Source: Streptomyces beijiangensis (GTDB lineage Bacteria; Actinomycetota; Actinomycetes; Streptomycetales; Streptomycetaceae). Taken from it: a stretch of DNA of 64,000 nt. The position numbers and the translations under genes were made by a program. The notes beneath the pieces are model-generated. The model worked only from the letters and a program-made list of their open reading frames with translations. It did no database searches and was not told the DNA's origin. Shown here one piece after another: positions 25,445-34,474 of the stretch; within the stretch, counting starts at the first letter, position 1, and every line of letters starts with the position of its first letter. The stretch covers positions 1 to 64,000 of the forward strand of contig NZ_JAFLRJ010000007.1 in the NCBI RefSeq assembly GCF_017315755.1, read 5' to 3'.

Positions 25445-26899
25445 GTGATCACGAACGACGGCCCGGTACTGGCGATCGACCAAGGCACCTCCGGTACGAA
25501 GGCGCTGGTCGTCTGCCCCGAACGCGGCGTGATCGGCACCGGCGCGGCAGAGGTGCGCCCCCGTCACCGCCCCGGTGGACTGGTCGAGGTGGACCCGGCC
25601 GCGCTGCTCTCCTCCGTCGTCGACGCGGGGCGCCAGGCACTGGCGGCGGCAGGTGAACCGGTGGCGGCTGTGGGTCTGGCCAACCAGGGAGAGACGGTCC
25701 TCGCCTGGGACCCCGCGACCGGGCGGCCGCTGACGGACGCGATCGTCTGGCAGGACCGCAGAGCCGGACCACTCTGCTCCGAACTCGCCGCGTACGACGC
25801 GGAGTTGCGCGAGCTGACCGGGCTGCCGCTCGACCCGTACTTCGCCGCACCCAAGATGGCCTGGATACGCCGCTCCCTCACCCGGGAGGGGACGGTCACC
25901 ACCAGCGACGTCTGGCTGGTCCATCAGCTCACCGGCGCCTATGTCACCGATGCGTCGACCGCAGGACGCACCCAGCTGCTCGACCTCGACGAGGCCGCGT
26001 GGTCGCCCCGCGCACTCGACATCTTCGGGCTCGCGGACGAGCGGCTGCCGGAGGTCGTCGACGCGGCGGGACACTTCGGCACCACCAGCGCCTTCGGTCC
26101 CGAGATACCGCTCACCGGCCTCCTCGTCGACCAGCAGGCCGCACTTCTCGCCCAGGACGTCACGGCGCCGGGCACCGCCAAGTGCACCTACGGAACAGGT
26201 GCGTTCCTCCTCGCCCAGACGGGTGCCCGTCCGCTCCGCTCCAGCAACGGGCTCGTCAGCTGCGTGGCCTGGCGGCTCGCGGGCGAGACCAGCTACTGCC
26301 TCGACGGGCAGGTCTACACCGCCGCGTCCGCCGTAGGCTGGCTCGCCGACCTCGGCGTGATCTCCGGCGCCCAGGACATCGACCCGGTCGGCTCCGCCGA
26401 AACCGACTCGGGCGGCGTCACCTTCGTCCCCGCACTCGCCGGACTCGCCGCGCCCTGGTGGCGGGGCGATCTGCGCGGCTCGGTGACCGGCCTCGGCCTG
26501 GACACCACACGCGGGCATCTGGTGCGGGCCCTCTGCGAGGGCATAGCGGCCCAGGTCGCGGAGGTGGCCGCCGCGGCCGTGGGTGACCTGGGCGCGCCGC
26601 TGTCCGTACTGCGAGTGGACGGCGGTCTGACCCGCTCGGCCCTGCTGATGCAGACGCAGGCGGATCTGCTCCAAATCCCGGTCGAAGTCTCGGAGTTGCC
26701 CGACACGACCGCACTCGGCGTGGCCGCCGTCACCCGCCTCGGACTGAACCCGGGCCTCCCCCTGCGGGCGGTCCTGCGGACCGGTGAGCCGTCCGCCGTC
26801 TACGAACCCTGGATCAGCGCAGGGCAGGCAGCCGAGCGCCTCGGCGTCTTCCGCGCCGAGGTGGCCGCCCTGCTCGACCGCAGGCCCGCCGCCTCATGA
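25445..26899 (+). CDS. Glycerol kinase-like FGGY kinase
   Basis: 484 aa. N-terminal ATPase loop LAIDQGTSGTKA, catalytic-type IVWQDRR, YGTGAFLLAQTG (close to the GlpK YGTGCFLL block), and LRVDGGLTRSALLMQTQADL followed by TTALG. These favour glycerol phosphorylation to sn-glycerol-3-phosphate over sugar kinases. GTG start with little ribosome site, possibly leaderless. Its last codon overlaps the dehydrogenase gene start (ATGA). It is the first gene of a five-gene run ending with NUDIX. Confidence 0.88.
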   Translation: MITNDGPVLAIDQGTSGTKALVVCPERGVIGTGAAEVRPRHRPGGLVEVDPAALLSSVVDAGRQALAAAGEPVAAVGLANQGETVLAWDPATGRPLTDAIVWQDRRAGPLCSELAAYDAELRELTGLPLDPYFAAPKMAWIRRSLTREGTVTTSDVWLVHQLTGAYVTDASTAGRTQLLDLDEAAWSPRALDIFGLADERLPEVVDAAGHFGTTSAFGPEIPLTGLLVDQQAALLAQDVTAPGTAKCTYGTGAFLLAQTGARPLRSSNGLVSCVAWRLAGETSYCLDGQVYTAASAVGWLADLGVISGAQDIDPVGSAETDSGGVTFVPALAGLAAPWWRGDLRGSVTGLGLDTTRGHLVRALCEGIAAQVAEVAAAAVGDLGAPLSVLRVDGGLTRSALLMQTQADLLQIPVEVSELPDTTALGVAAVTRLGLNPGLPLRAVLRTGEPSAVYEPWISAGQAAERLGVFRAEVAALLDRRPAAS

Positions 26900-28320
26900 C
26901 CGTCACCACCGCCGGTGAACTGCCGGACGGGACGTACGACGTCGTGGTCGTCGGGGCCGGTGTGGTGGGCACGGCCATCGCGCGGGAGCTCGCCCGCCAC
27001 CCGCTGCGCACAGCAGTCGTCGAGGCCGCGAACGACGTGGGCGACGCCACGTCCAAGGCCAACACGGCGATCCTGCACACCGGTTTCGACGCCGTGCCCG
27101 GATCCCTGGAATCCCGTCTCGTACGGGAAGGACAGCGGCGCCTGGCCGCGTACGCGACCGAGTCGGGCATCCCCGTCGAACCCGTCGGCGCGCTGCTGGT
27201 CGCCTGGGACGAGGAGCAGCGCGCCGCGCTCCCCGCACTGGCGGAGAAGGCCGGACGCAACGGCTGTCCGGACGCACGGATCATCGGCGCCGACGAGGTG
27301 TACCGCCGCGAACCGCACCTGGGCCCCGGCGCCCTCGCCGCACTCGACGTCCCGGGCGAGAGCATCATCTGCCCCTGGACGACCACGCTCTCGTACGCGA
27401 CCCAAGCGGTCCGCGCGGGCGTCGACCTGCACCTCAACTGCCGCCTGCACGACGTCAGTCGTACGCCGGACGGAGAGGGGGACGGGCACAGTCTGCGCAC
27501 CTCCCGCGGGACGGTGCGCACCCGCTACCTCGTCAACGCGGCCGGACTTCACTCGGACACCGTCGACCGCGCGCTCGGGCACGACGACTTCACCGTCACT
27601 CCGCGCCGCGGCCAGCTCATCGTCTTCGACAAGTTCGCGCGCGATCTGGTCCGCCACATCCTGCTGCCCGTGCCCACGGCGCTCGGCAAGGGCGTCCTGG
27701 TCGCGCCGACGGTGTACGGAAACGTGCTGCTCGGCCCCACCGCCGAGGACCTGGACGACAAGGCCGCGACCGGTTCGACCGCCGGGGGAATCGCCGTCCT
27801 GCGCGAGAAGGGCCGCCGTATCGTCCCCGGGCTCATCGACGAGGAGGTCACCGCGGTCTACGCGGGACTGCGCGCCGCCACGGAGCACGACGACTTCCAG
27901 ATCCGCGCCCACCCCGGACAGCGGTACATCACGGTAGGCGGAATCCGGTCCACCGGACTCACCGCCTCGATGGCGATCGCCGCGTACGTCACCGAACTGC
28001 TCGCCGGGGCAGGCCTCGGCCTGGGAGAGCCCCGCGACCTGGAACCCGTGCGCATGCCCAACCTCGGCGAGGCGTTCCCGCGCCCGTATCAGCGCGCCGA
28101 ACTCATCGCGGCCGACCCCGAGTACGGCGTCCTGGTCTGCCACTGTGAACGGGTGACCCGCGGCGAGATCCGCGACGCCCTCGCCGGACCGGTCCCACCC
28201 GGCTCGCTCGACGGACTGCGACGGCGCACCCGTGCCAGGGGAGGCCGCTGCCAGGGTTTCTACTGCGGGGCCGAAGTCCGGGAACTCTTCGACGAGCGTG
28301 CGGAGGTGCAGCGGGGATGA
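26896..28320 (+). CDS. FAD-dependent glycerol-3-phosphate dehydrogenase-like protein with BFD-type [2Fe-2S] tail
   Basis: 474 aa. FAD-binding VVVVGAGVVGTAIARELAR; DAO-fold body with NTAILHTGFDAVPGSLES as in GlpA-type enzymes. The C-terminal ~60 residues carry Cys-rich YGVLVCHCERVTRGEI and GGRCQGFYCGAEV, the bacterioferredoxin-like [2Fe-2S] pattern. Expected reaction: glycerol-3-phosphate to dihydroxyacetone phosphate, electrons passing through the Fe-S tail to the next gene product. Overlaps both neighbours by ATGA, so the three genes are translationally coupled. Confidence 0.85.
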   Translation: MTVTTAGELPDGTYDVVVVGAGVVGTAIARELARHPLRTAVVEAANDVGDATSKANTAILHTGFDAVPGSLESRLVREGQRRLAAYATESGIPVEPVGALLVAWDEEQRAALPALAEKAGRNGCPDARIIGADEVYRREPHLGPGALAALDVPGESIICPWTTTLSYATQAVRAGVDLHLNCRLHDVSRTPDGEGDGHSLRTSRGTVRTRYLVNAAGLHSDTVDRALGHDDFTVTPRRGQLIVFDKFARDLVRHILLPVPTALGKGVLVAPTVYGNVLLGPTAEDLDDKAATGSTAGGIAVLREKGRRIVPGLIDEEVTAVYAGLRAATEHDDFQIRAHPGQRYITVGGIRSTGLTASMAIAAYVTELLAGAGLGLGEPRDLEPVRMPNLGEAFPRPYQRAELIAADPEYGVLVCHCERVTRGEIRDALAGPVPPGSLDGLRRRTRARGGRCQGFYCGAEVRELFDERAEVQRG

Positions 28321-29546
28321 GAAGCGAGCGCACCGTCGACGTCCTGGTCGTCGGCGCAGGACCCGCGGGTCTCGCCACCGCGGCCCGGCTGGCCGACGCG
28401 GGCGAAGTGGAGGTCCTGGAGCGCGAGGCCCGGGCCGGCGGCATCCCGCGCCACTGCCACCACGGCGGGTTCGGGCAGCGCACCGGCCCGCAGTATGTCC
28501 GCAAGCTGACCGGCGAGGCCGCGCGGGCCGGCGCCCGGCTGCGTACCTCGGTCACGGTCACCGGCTGGGCCGGACCGCTCACTCTCGACACCACGAGCGC
28601 GCAGGGGCTGGAACGCATCACCGCCCGCGCCGTCGTCCTCGCCACCGGTGCGCGGGAACGCCCGCGCAGCGCACGGCTGGTGCCCGGCAGCAGACCCGCC
28701 GGGGTGTTCACCACGGGCGAGCTCCAGCAGACCGTCCACCTCCACGGCCGCAGCCCCGGCACCCGTGCGGTGGTGATCGGCGCGGAACCGGTGGCCTACT
28801 CGGCCGTCCGTACGCTGCTGGGCGCGGGCGTCGAGATCGCCGCGATGATCACTGGACTGCCGCGCCACCAGGCGGCCGTCACCGACGCCGCCGACACCCG
28901 TCTGCGCCGCCGGGTACCCCTGCTCACCGACGCGACCGTCGCCGAACTCCTGGGCAGGGAAAGGCTGTCGGGGATCGTGGTGCGGCACGCGGACGGCAGA
29001 CGGGCGGTGATCGCCTGCGACACCGTCGTCTTCACCGGCGACTTCGTCCCCGACCACGAACTGGCCCGGCGCGGCGGCGTACTGCTGGATCCCGGCACCC
29101 GGGGCCCTGCGGTCGACTCCGCCTTCCGCACCGCAGAGCCCGGCGTCTTCGCCGCCGGAAATCTTCTCCACGGCGCCGAACCGGCGCTGTACGCCGCCCG
29201 GGAGGGCGGGCTCGCCGCGGCCGCCGTACTGCGCCACCTGGAGGGTGCGCCCTGGCCCGCGGAGCAGATTCCCGTACGGACCGAAGACCCGCTGGGCTGG
29301 GTGGCGCCGCAGCGCATCACCCCGGGCGGGCCCCCGCCCCCGTACGGCCGCTTCCTGCTGCGCACCACGCGGTTCCTGGTGAGGCCGCACCTGGTCGTCC
29401 ACCAGGACGGCCGGATCCTGCACCGGCAGAGACTCGCGCACACCGCCGTGCCGAACCGGTCCTTCGCCGTCTCCGGGAGCTGGGTGGGCGCAGTCGATCC
29501 CCGAGGTGGCACAGTGATCTTCACGGCGGAGCAGAGGAGCATCTGA
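28317..29546 (+). CDS. FAD/NAD(P)-binding oxidoreductase partner of the glycerol dehydrogenase
   Basis: 409 aa. FAD motif VLVVGAGPAGLATAARLADA, IPRHCHHGGFGQRTGPQYV, ATGARERPRSARL, and GVFAAGNLLHG near the second FAD contact. This is the pyridine nucleotide-disulfide oxidoreductase-like subunit found beside GlpA-like/BFD proteins in Thermotoga-type glycerol oxidation systems; it may hand electrons to NAD(P) or quinone. The usual CxxC redox pair of disulfide reductases is absent. Start overlaps the previous stop. Confidence 0.82.
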   Translation: MRSERTVDVLVVGAGPAGLATAARLADAGEVEVLEREARAGGIPRHCHHGGFGQRTGPQYVRKLTGEAARAGARLRTSVTVTGWAGPLTLDTTSAQGLERITARAVVLATGARERPRSARLVPGSRPAGVFTTGELQQTVHLHGRSPGTRAVVIGAEPVAYSAVRTLLGAGVEIAAMITGLPRHQAAVTDAADTRLRRRVPLLTDATVAELLGRERLSGIVVRHADGRRAVIACDTVVFTGDFVPDHELARRGGVLLDPGTRGPAVDSAFRTAEPGVFAAGNLLHGAEPALYAAREGGLAAAAVLRHLEGAPWPAEQIPVRTEDPLGWVAPQRITPGGPPPPYGRFLLRTTRFLVRPHLVVHQDGRILHRQRLAHTAVPNRSFAVSGSWVGAVDPRGGTVIFTAEQRSI

Positions 29547-30379
29547 TGGGGCGGACGGGTCCGACGGGACTTGCGGCGGGCGAGGTGTCCCGACCGCCCT
29601 TCGAACTGATCGCGGGCGCTGCCGCATCACCCGTCATCCTGCATGTGCCGCACTCCGCACGCGCCCTGCCCGCCGCGGTGCGGCGCTCCATCGTGCTGGA
29701 CGACGTGGCCCTCGGCCTCGAACTGGACCACATCACCGACGCGCACACCGCCGAGATCGCGGCAGAAGCGGCCGCATCGGTCCCACTCACCCCCTGGCAG
29801 TTCGTCAACCGGCTGTCGCGCCTGGTCGTCGACCCGGAGCGGTTCCCCGACGAACGGGAGGAGATGCGGGCGGTCGGCATGGGAGCGGTCTATACGCACA
29901 CCACCCACCGCGAAAGGCTTCGCGCGCCGGAGACGGACGAACAACCCCTGATCGAGGCCTACTTCCACCCCTATGCGGCCGCGATCACGCGGGCGGTCGA
30001 CGAGCGGCTGGCGTCCGCGGGCCGGGCGGTGGTGATCGACGTCCACTCGTACCCGACCGAGCCCCTGCCCTACGAACTCCACGGCGATGGCCCGCGCCCT
30101 CCCGTCTGCCTCGGCACCGACCCCTTCCATACCCCCGACGGGCTGCTCGCCCGCGCGCGAGAAGCCTTCGCTCCGCTCGGCGTGACCGCCGTGAACACCC
30201 CCTTCGCCGGCACCTACGTACCCCTGAAGCACTACGGCAAGGACCGGCGGGTGAGCGCCCTGATGATCGAGATCCGGCGCGACCTCTATATGAGCGAACC
30301 GGGCGGGCAGCCGGGTCCGGGCCTCAAGGCACTGGCCGAGGCGGTCGCCGCACTGGTCCATGGCGAGAGCGCGAAGTGA
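29546..30379 (+). CDS. N-formylglutamate amidohydrolase family protein
   Basis: 277 aa. Metal/active-site blocks VILHVPHSARALP, ELDHITDAHTAEI, FVNRLSRLVVDPERFPDE and AVVIDVHSYP match FGase-fold zinc hydrolases, which release formate and glutamate from N-formylglutamate at the end of some histidine pathways; other N-formyl or carboxylic substrates are possible in this context. ATG 29546 shares one base with the previous stop and has GAGGAG upstream. The C-terminal AK-stop lies in the first unit of an 11-bp tandem repeat. Confidence 0.85.
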   Translation: MGRTGPTGLAAGEVSRPPFELIAGAAASPVILHVPHSARALPAAVRRSIVLDDVALGLELDHITDAHTAEIAAEAAASVPLTPWQFVNRLSRLVVDPERFPDEREEMRAVGMGAVYTHTTHRERLRAPETDEQPLIEAYFHPYAAAITRAVDERLASAGRAVVIDVHSYPTEPLPYELHGDGPRPPVCLGTDPFHTPDGLLARAREAFAPLGVTAVNTPFAGTYVPLKHYGKDRRVSALMIEIRRDLYMSEPGGQPGPGLKALAEAVAALVHGESAK

Positions 30380-30399
30380 GCGCGAAGTGAGCGCGAAGT
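30367..30399 (+). repeat. Three tandem 11-bp repeats at a gene junction
   Basis: GAGCGCGAAGT occurs three times head to tail. The first unit ends the amidohydrolase gene; the third runs into the GTG of the NUDIX gene. Copy-number change would alter the spacer by 11 bp per unit. Confidence 0.9.
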
Positions 30400-30883
30400 G
30401 AAGGCCGAGCGCGCCGAGCGGCGCTTCCCCGTACCGAACAGCCTCACCGGCGTCGGCCTCGTCGTCACCCGCGACGACGGCCGCATCCTGCTGGGACGTA
30501 GCCACGACGGGCGCTGGGAGCTGCCCGGCGGGAAGGTCGACGCGGGCGAGGGCTTCGCGGACGCGGCCGTACGGGAGCTCGCCGAGGAGACCGGCATGCG
30601 CGCCGAAGCGGCCGGAGTCGAGATCCTCGCCGTGCTCCTGGACAGCCGCGGCGGGGTGCCCCGGGTGACCGCCGCCGCACGGACCCCGTACGCGGCAGGG
30701 ACCGCCCGGGTCATGGAGCCGGACAAGATCGAGCGGTGGGAGTGGTTCGCGCCGGACGCGATCCCGGCCGAGCTCTTCGGGCCGTCCGCCGCCGTACTGG
30801 ACTGCCTCTGGCCGGGACGGGCCGCACAGGCCGGGTCCGGGACCCACCGCTACCGCGTGGTCAGCCCGCCGCCGCTTCCCTGA
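30398..30883 (+). CDS. NUDIX hydrolase
   Basis: 161 aa. Complete Nudix box Gx5Ex7REUxEExGU: GKVDAGEGFADAAVRELAEE then TGM. Hydrolyses a nucleoside diphosphate linked to another group; substrate unknown. GTG 30398 arises at the end of the 11-bp tandem repeat and no proper ribosome site is visible, so coupling to the preceding gene is likely. Its 3' end overlaps the convergent VOC gene by 23 bp. Confidence 0.85.
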   Translation: MKAERAERRFPVPNSLTGVGLVVTRDDGRILLGRSHDGRWELPGGKVDAGEGFADAAVRELAEETGMRAEAAGVEILAVLLDSRGGVPRVTAAARTPYAAGTARVMEPDKIERWEWFAPDAIPAELFGPSAAVLDCLWPGRAAQAGSGTHRYRVVSPPPLP

Positions 30884-31334
30884 GCGCCTGGACCTCGATC
30901 TTCCCCATGCCCATCATGGCCTGCATGACCCGGCCGGCCTTGGCCCCGTCCGGGTCGGAGAGCAGGTCGGTCAGCTCCTTGGGGATGATCTGCCAGGACA
31001 GCCCGAACTTGTCCTTGAGCCAGCCGCACTGGCTCTCCTGGCCGCCGTCGGCCGTCAGCCTGGACCACAGATCGTCGACCTCCTCCTGGGAGGAACAGTC
31101 GACGTACAGCGAGATGGCCTCGGTGAAGCGGAACTCCGGTCCGCCGTTGAAGGCGGAGTAGCGCTGCCCGTCGAGCTCGAACGTGACGACCATGACCGAA
31201 CCCGGTTTGCCGGGACCGCTGTCGCCGTAGTGGTTCGCCTCGACGATCCGGGAGTTCTTGAAGAGGGATGTGTAGAAGCGTGCTGCTTCCTCGGCCTGGT
31301 CGTCGAACCACAGGGTTGGCGTGATCTTCTGCAT
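30861..31334 (-). CDS. VOC/PhnB-like (glyoxalase-fold) protein
   Basis: 157 aa. Starts QKITPTLWFDDQAEEAARFY, then SVMVVTFELDGQRYSAFNGG and CGWLKDKFGLSWQIIPKEL, the 3-demethylubiquinone-methyltransferase-like branch of the vicinal oxygen chelate fold. In this branch a real enzyme activity is usually undefined. ATG 31334 follows GAGGAGG. Confidence 0.88.
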   Translation of the reverse strand: MQKITPTLWFDDQAEEAARFYTSLFKNSRIVEANHYGDSGPGKPGSVMVVTFELDGQRYSAFNGGPEFRFTEAISLYVDCSSQEEVDDLWSRLTADGGQESQCGWLKDKFGLSWQIIPKELTDLLSDPDGAKAGRVMQAMMGMGKIEVQALREAAAG

Positions 31335-31401
31335 GAGGTGTCCTCCTCGGGAGGTGGCGCGCGGTTGCTTCCGAAGGGTGGACCGGCGCGGCCACCGGAA
31401 C

Positions 31402-32340
31402 TCATCGGCCTTCGGCAAGACCATCCTGAGCCCGTATCCCGCTCTTCGCACGACGGGCCGGAAGGGTGACGAGCGCGATGCCGGCGCAGCACACCGCGAG
31501 CAGGGCCACCTCGGCGGCGGAGGGCGGCGGAGCGGTCCCGAGCGACCAGTCGCCGAGGCGCACGGTGAAAGGGACGGCAAGTTGCACCGCCGCGGTGAAG
31601 ACGGGTCCTGTACGCAGGATGAGCCGGTGCTGGACCAGGTAGGCGGGCGCGTAGATCACCGCACCGAGCAGCACGATGCCCCAGGCCTGGGCCGCGGTCG
31701 GCGGATCCGAGAGGAGCGAGGGCAGCGCCATCGGCAGAAGCACCGCGCTCGCCGCGCCCAGGAGTACGGGAAGGACCGCGAGCGGCGGCAGACCGGACAG
31801 CCTGCCCCGGTACAGGAAGCCGTAGACCGCGAACCCGGCGGTCGCGGCGGCCGCGAGCAGCAGCCCTACCGGGTCCAGGTCGCCCGCGTCCGCGCCGAGC
31901 GCCGCGTACCCGGCCGCTGCCGCGGCGGCCAGTGCCGCCCCGCCCATCTGCCGCGCACCGGACCGCTCCCCGAAGAAGAGCGCCCCGATGGCCACCGCGA
32001 AGCACGGCATCAGCGCCACCACCAGATTGGTGAGCGAGGTCCCGATCCGCGGTATCGCGAGCAGGGTGCCCGCCGCGTACCCGGCGAAGCCGAGCAGTCC
32101 CAGGAGCCACACCGTGCCGGGGCGGGCCGCCGCCCGGCGCAGATCCGCGCGTCCGGACGCGGTCGAGGCGGCGACGGCGGTCAGCGTCAGGCAGCAGACG
32201 GCGGTGCGGCCCGCCGCCACCGCGAGCGGTGCGGTGCCGGCGACCAGCGCACCCGAGAGGAGCCAGGTCCCCGCGAGCAGCGCCACCAGGCACACCGCCA
32301 TCGCGGGCACGGCCCGGGAGCGTGCGCCGCGCTCCCTCAC
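31402..32340 (-). CDS. EamA-family (DMT superfamily) transporter
   Basis: 312 aa, ten predicted helices in two EamA halves (PRIGTSLTNLVVALMPCFAV and AVIYAPAYLVQHRLILRTGP mark equivalent positions). Metabolite efflux is expected. The GTG at 32340 overlaps the stop of the dehydrogenase gene, so it is the last cistron of the sugar operon; export of a related metabolite is an inference. Confidence 0.85.
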   Translation of the reverse strand: MRERGARSRAVPAMAVCLVALLAGTWLLSGALVAGTAPLAVAAGRTAVCCLTLTAVAASTASGRADLRRAAARPGTVWLLGLLGFAGYAAGTLLAIPRIGTSLTNLVVALMPCFAVAIGALFFGERSGARQMGGAALAAAAAAGYAALGADAGDLDPVGLLLAAAATAGFAVYGFLYRGRLSGLPPLAVLPVLLGAASAVLLPMALPSLLSDPPTAAQAWGIVLLGAVIYAPAYLVQHRLILRTGPVFTAAVQLAVPFTVRLGDWSLGTAPPPSAAEVALLAVCCAGIALVTLPARRAKSGIRAQDGLAEGR

Positions 32341-33644
32341 GGCAGCCGGACGACGTGGCCGGTGCGCCGCGCCCGTTCGGCCGCGAAGACCACACGATGG
32401 CTGTCGCGGCTCTCCTCGGCGCCGGAAAGGAGCAGGTCGGGGCGGCCTTCGTGATGGGCGCGTACGAAAGCCTCGACGAGCCCCGCGTCCCCTCCGCCGT
32501 GGCCCTCGGCCGCCGAGGCTCCGCCGTTGTCGGTGTCGATGACGGTGCGTTCGTCGGTGGCGAAGTCGTAGATCTCGATGGTGCGGCCGTCCCCGGTGAT
32601 CTGGCCGCCGGTGCCGAAGATCTTGGTGTGGCGGTTCTCCTGCGGGGTGAAGGCGGAGAGGGTGAAGGCGACGGTGGCGCCGCCCTCGTACTGGAGGCTG
32701 ACCACCTGGTGGTCGACGACGTCGTTGTCGCTGCGGTACACGCAGCGGCCGTACGGGCCCTCGGCGATGGCCTTCCCGACCGCCTCCTCGGTCAGCTCGT
32801 CGGAGGCGATCCTGGTGAAGTAGCGCTTGACGCCGCCCTCGCGCAGTCCCACCTGGTAGAGCTTGCGTGCCGAGTAGGGGCAGTCGGGTTCGACGGCGCA
32901 GGAGACACAGCGCTCGCCGGCGCCTTCAGGAGCGTTCTCGGGGCGGAAGTGGTGGAGCGAGCCGAAGGAGGAGACGGCGGTGACCGGGCGGCCGACGAGA
33001 TGGCCGAGCCAGTCGATGTCGTGGCAGGACTTGGTGAGCAGGGTGAAGCTGGCCAGGTCCTCGCGGCGCCAGTTCCCTCGGACGTACGAATGCGCGTAAT
33101 GCCAGTAGCCGATCGGCTCCAGGTGCTCGATGCCCACCAGGTCCCCGATGCGCCCGGAGTCCACGAGCGCCTTGAGCCGCACGCTGTAGGGCGAGTAGCG
33201 CAGCACGTGGCAGACGGTCAGGGAGACCCGGGCCGCCTCGGTGGCGGCGGCGATGCGGTCGCACTCGTCGGCGCTGAGCGCCATCGGCTTCTCGAGGAGG
33301 ATGTCGTACCCGCGTGCGGCGAAGGCCTCGGCGGCCTCCAGATGCTGGGCGTCCTGTACGGCGATGATCACCGCGTCCGCGAGGCGGGGGAGCGCGGCCA
33401 GCTCGCGCCAGTCGTCGAAGCGCTGCCCGGCCGGGATGCCGTACCGCTCCGCGAGTTCGTCACGGCGGGCGGTCCGCGGCTCGGCAACCGCCGTCAGCTG
33501 TACGGGTGTTGACGAGGCGGTCGCGAGGGAGGCGTAGCCGGTGCCGCGTGCGCCCGCACCGGCGAGCGCGATGGTGAGGGGGCGGGCGAGGGGGAGGCCC
33601 GGATGGGTGCGGAGATTGCTGAACTGCTGTGCGGTCACGGTCAT
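32337..33644 (-). CDS. Gfo/Idh/MocA-family NAD(P)-dependent sugar dehydrogenase
   Basis: 435 aa. Rossmann motif TIALAGAGARGTGYASLA, the family ILLEKPMAL block, and DIDWLGHLVG. A Cys group CVSCAVEPDCPYSA, seen in some members, is present. Oxidises or epimerises a sugar or cyclitol, probably that imported by the linked ABC system. ATG 33644 follows GGAGGAG and overlaps the permease stop. Confidence 0.88.
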   Translation of the reverse strand: MTVTAQQFSNLRTHPGLPLARPLTIALAGAGARGTGYASLATASSTPVQLTAVAEPRTARRDELAERYGIPAGQRFDDWRELAALPRLADAVIIAVQDAQHLEAAEAFAARGYDILLEKPMALSADECDRIAAATEAARVSLTVCHVLRYSPYSVRLKALVDSGRIGDLVGIEHLEPIGYWHYAHSYVRGNWRREDLASFTLLTKSCHDIDWLGHLVGRPVTAVSSFGSLHHFRPENAPEGAGERCVSCAVEPDCPYSARKLYQVGLREGGVKRYFTRIASDELTEEAVGKAIAEGPYGRCVYRSDNDVVDHQVVSLQYEGGATVAFTLSAFTPQENRHTKIFGTGGQITGDGRTIEIYDFATDERTVIDTDNGGASAAEGHGGGDAGLVEAFVRAHHEGRPDLLLSGAEESRDSHRVVFAAERARRTGHVVRLP

Positions 33645-34474
33645 CCCTTGACGGCTCCTCCGGTGAGGCCCTTGACGAAGTGCTTCTGGAGGGCGATGTA
33701 GAAGATCAGTACGGGCAGGGCGGCGAGGAACATCAGGCCGAAGACCTGCCCGTAGTTCTGCTGGTGTTCGCCGATCGCCCGGTAGACGCCGACGGTCACG
33801 GTGGTGCCGCCGGCCGGGCCGAGAATGATCAGCGGGTTGAGGAAGTCGTTCCAGATCCACACACCGAGGAAGATCAGCACGCTGGCGGTGGCGGGGCGCA
33901 GCAGCGGGAAGACGATCTGCCAGAACACGCGCCAGCGGCCCGCGCCGTCCAGCGACGCGGACTCCTCCAGCTCCAGGGGGATGGTGCGGATGAAACCGGA
34001 GAAGACGAACACGCCGAAGGGCACGTAGTAGCCGACGTTGAAGGCGACGATGCCCTGCAGGGTGGCCATCATCCCGGTGAGCTGGAGGATGTCGGTGACC
34101 GGTACGAGGATCACCTGCGGCGGGATCATCAGCCCGGCGAGCAGCACGAGCATCGTGATCCGGGCGGTCCTGCTGCGGCTGCGGCACAGATAGTGGCCGA
34201 GCATCGCCGAGAGGACCGTGAGCAGCACGATCGACAGCAGGGTGATCGTGACGCTGTTGATCAGGCCGTTCCAGAAGAGCCGGTCGGGCCTGGACAGCGC
34301 CTGGGAGAGGTTGTCCAGGGTGGGTGGCCACGGCAGGGAAGCGGGGTGGCCGGAGATGTCCTCGCCCGGCTTGAAGACATTGGCGAGGACGAGATAGAGG
34401 GGGAGGAAGAAGGCGGCGGTGACGGCGAGCGCCACCACGGGCCGCAGCCACGGGGTGCGTTGACGGTCCTGCAT
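33641..34474 (-). CDS. Sugar ABC transporter permease (MalG type)
   Basis: 277 aa with six helices. The EAA loop that docks the ATPase is LEESASLDGAGRWRVFWQIV. Couples to the MalF-type permease immediately upstream (one-base overlap at 34474). No ATPase gene is in the operon; Streptomyces usually share the MsiK ATPase among such importers. Confidence 0.92.
   Translation of the reverse strand: MQDRQRTPWLRPVVALAVTAAFFLPLYLVLANVFKPGEDISGHPASLPWPPTLDNLSQALSRPDRLFWNGLINSVTITLLSIVLLTVLSAMLGHYLCRSRSRTARITMLVLLAGLMIPPQVILVPVTDILQLTGMMATLQGIVAFNVGYYVPFGVFVFSGFIRTIPLELEESASLDGAGRWRVFWQIVFPLLRPATASVLIFLGVWIWNDFLNPLIILGPAGGTTVTVGVYRAIGEHQQNYGQVFGLMFLAALPVLIFYIALQKHFVKGLTGGAVKG

Noticed and set aside
25300-26674. 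Upstream extension of the 332-aa minus-strand gene
   Set aside because: The frame runs antisense through the glycerol kinase gene; the GTG at 25294 has its own ribosome site.
28232-29545. Upstream extension of the N-formylglutamate amidohydrolase frame
   Set aside because: Out-of-frame reading of the FAD oxidoreductase; homology begins at ATG 29546.
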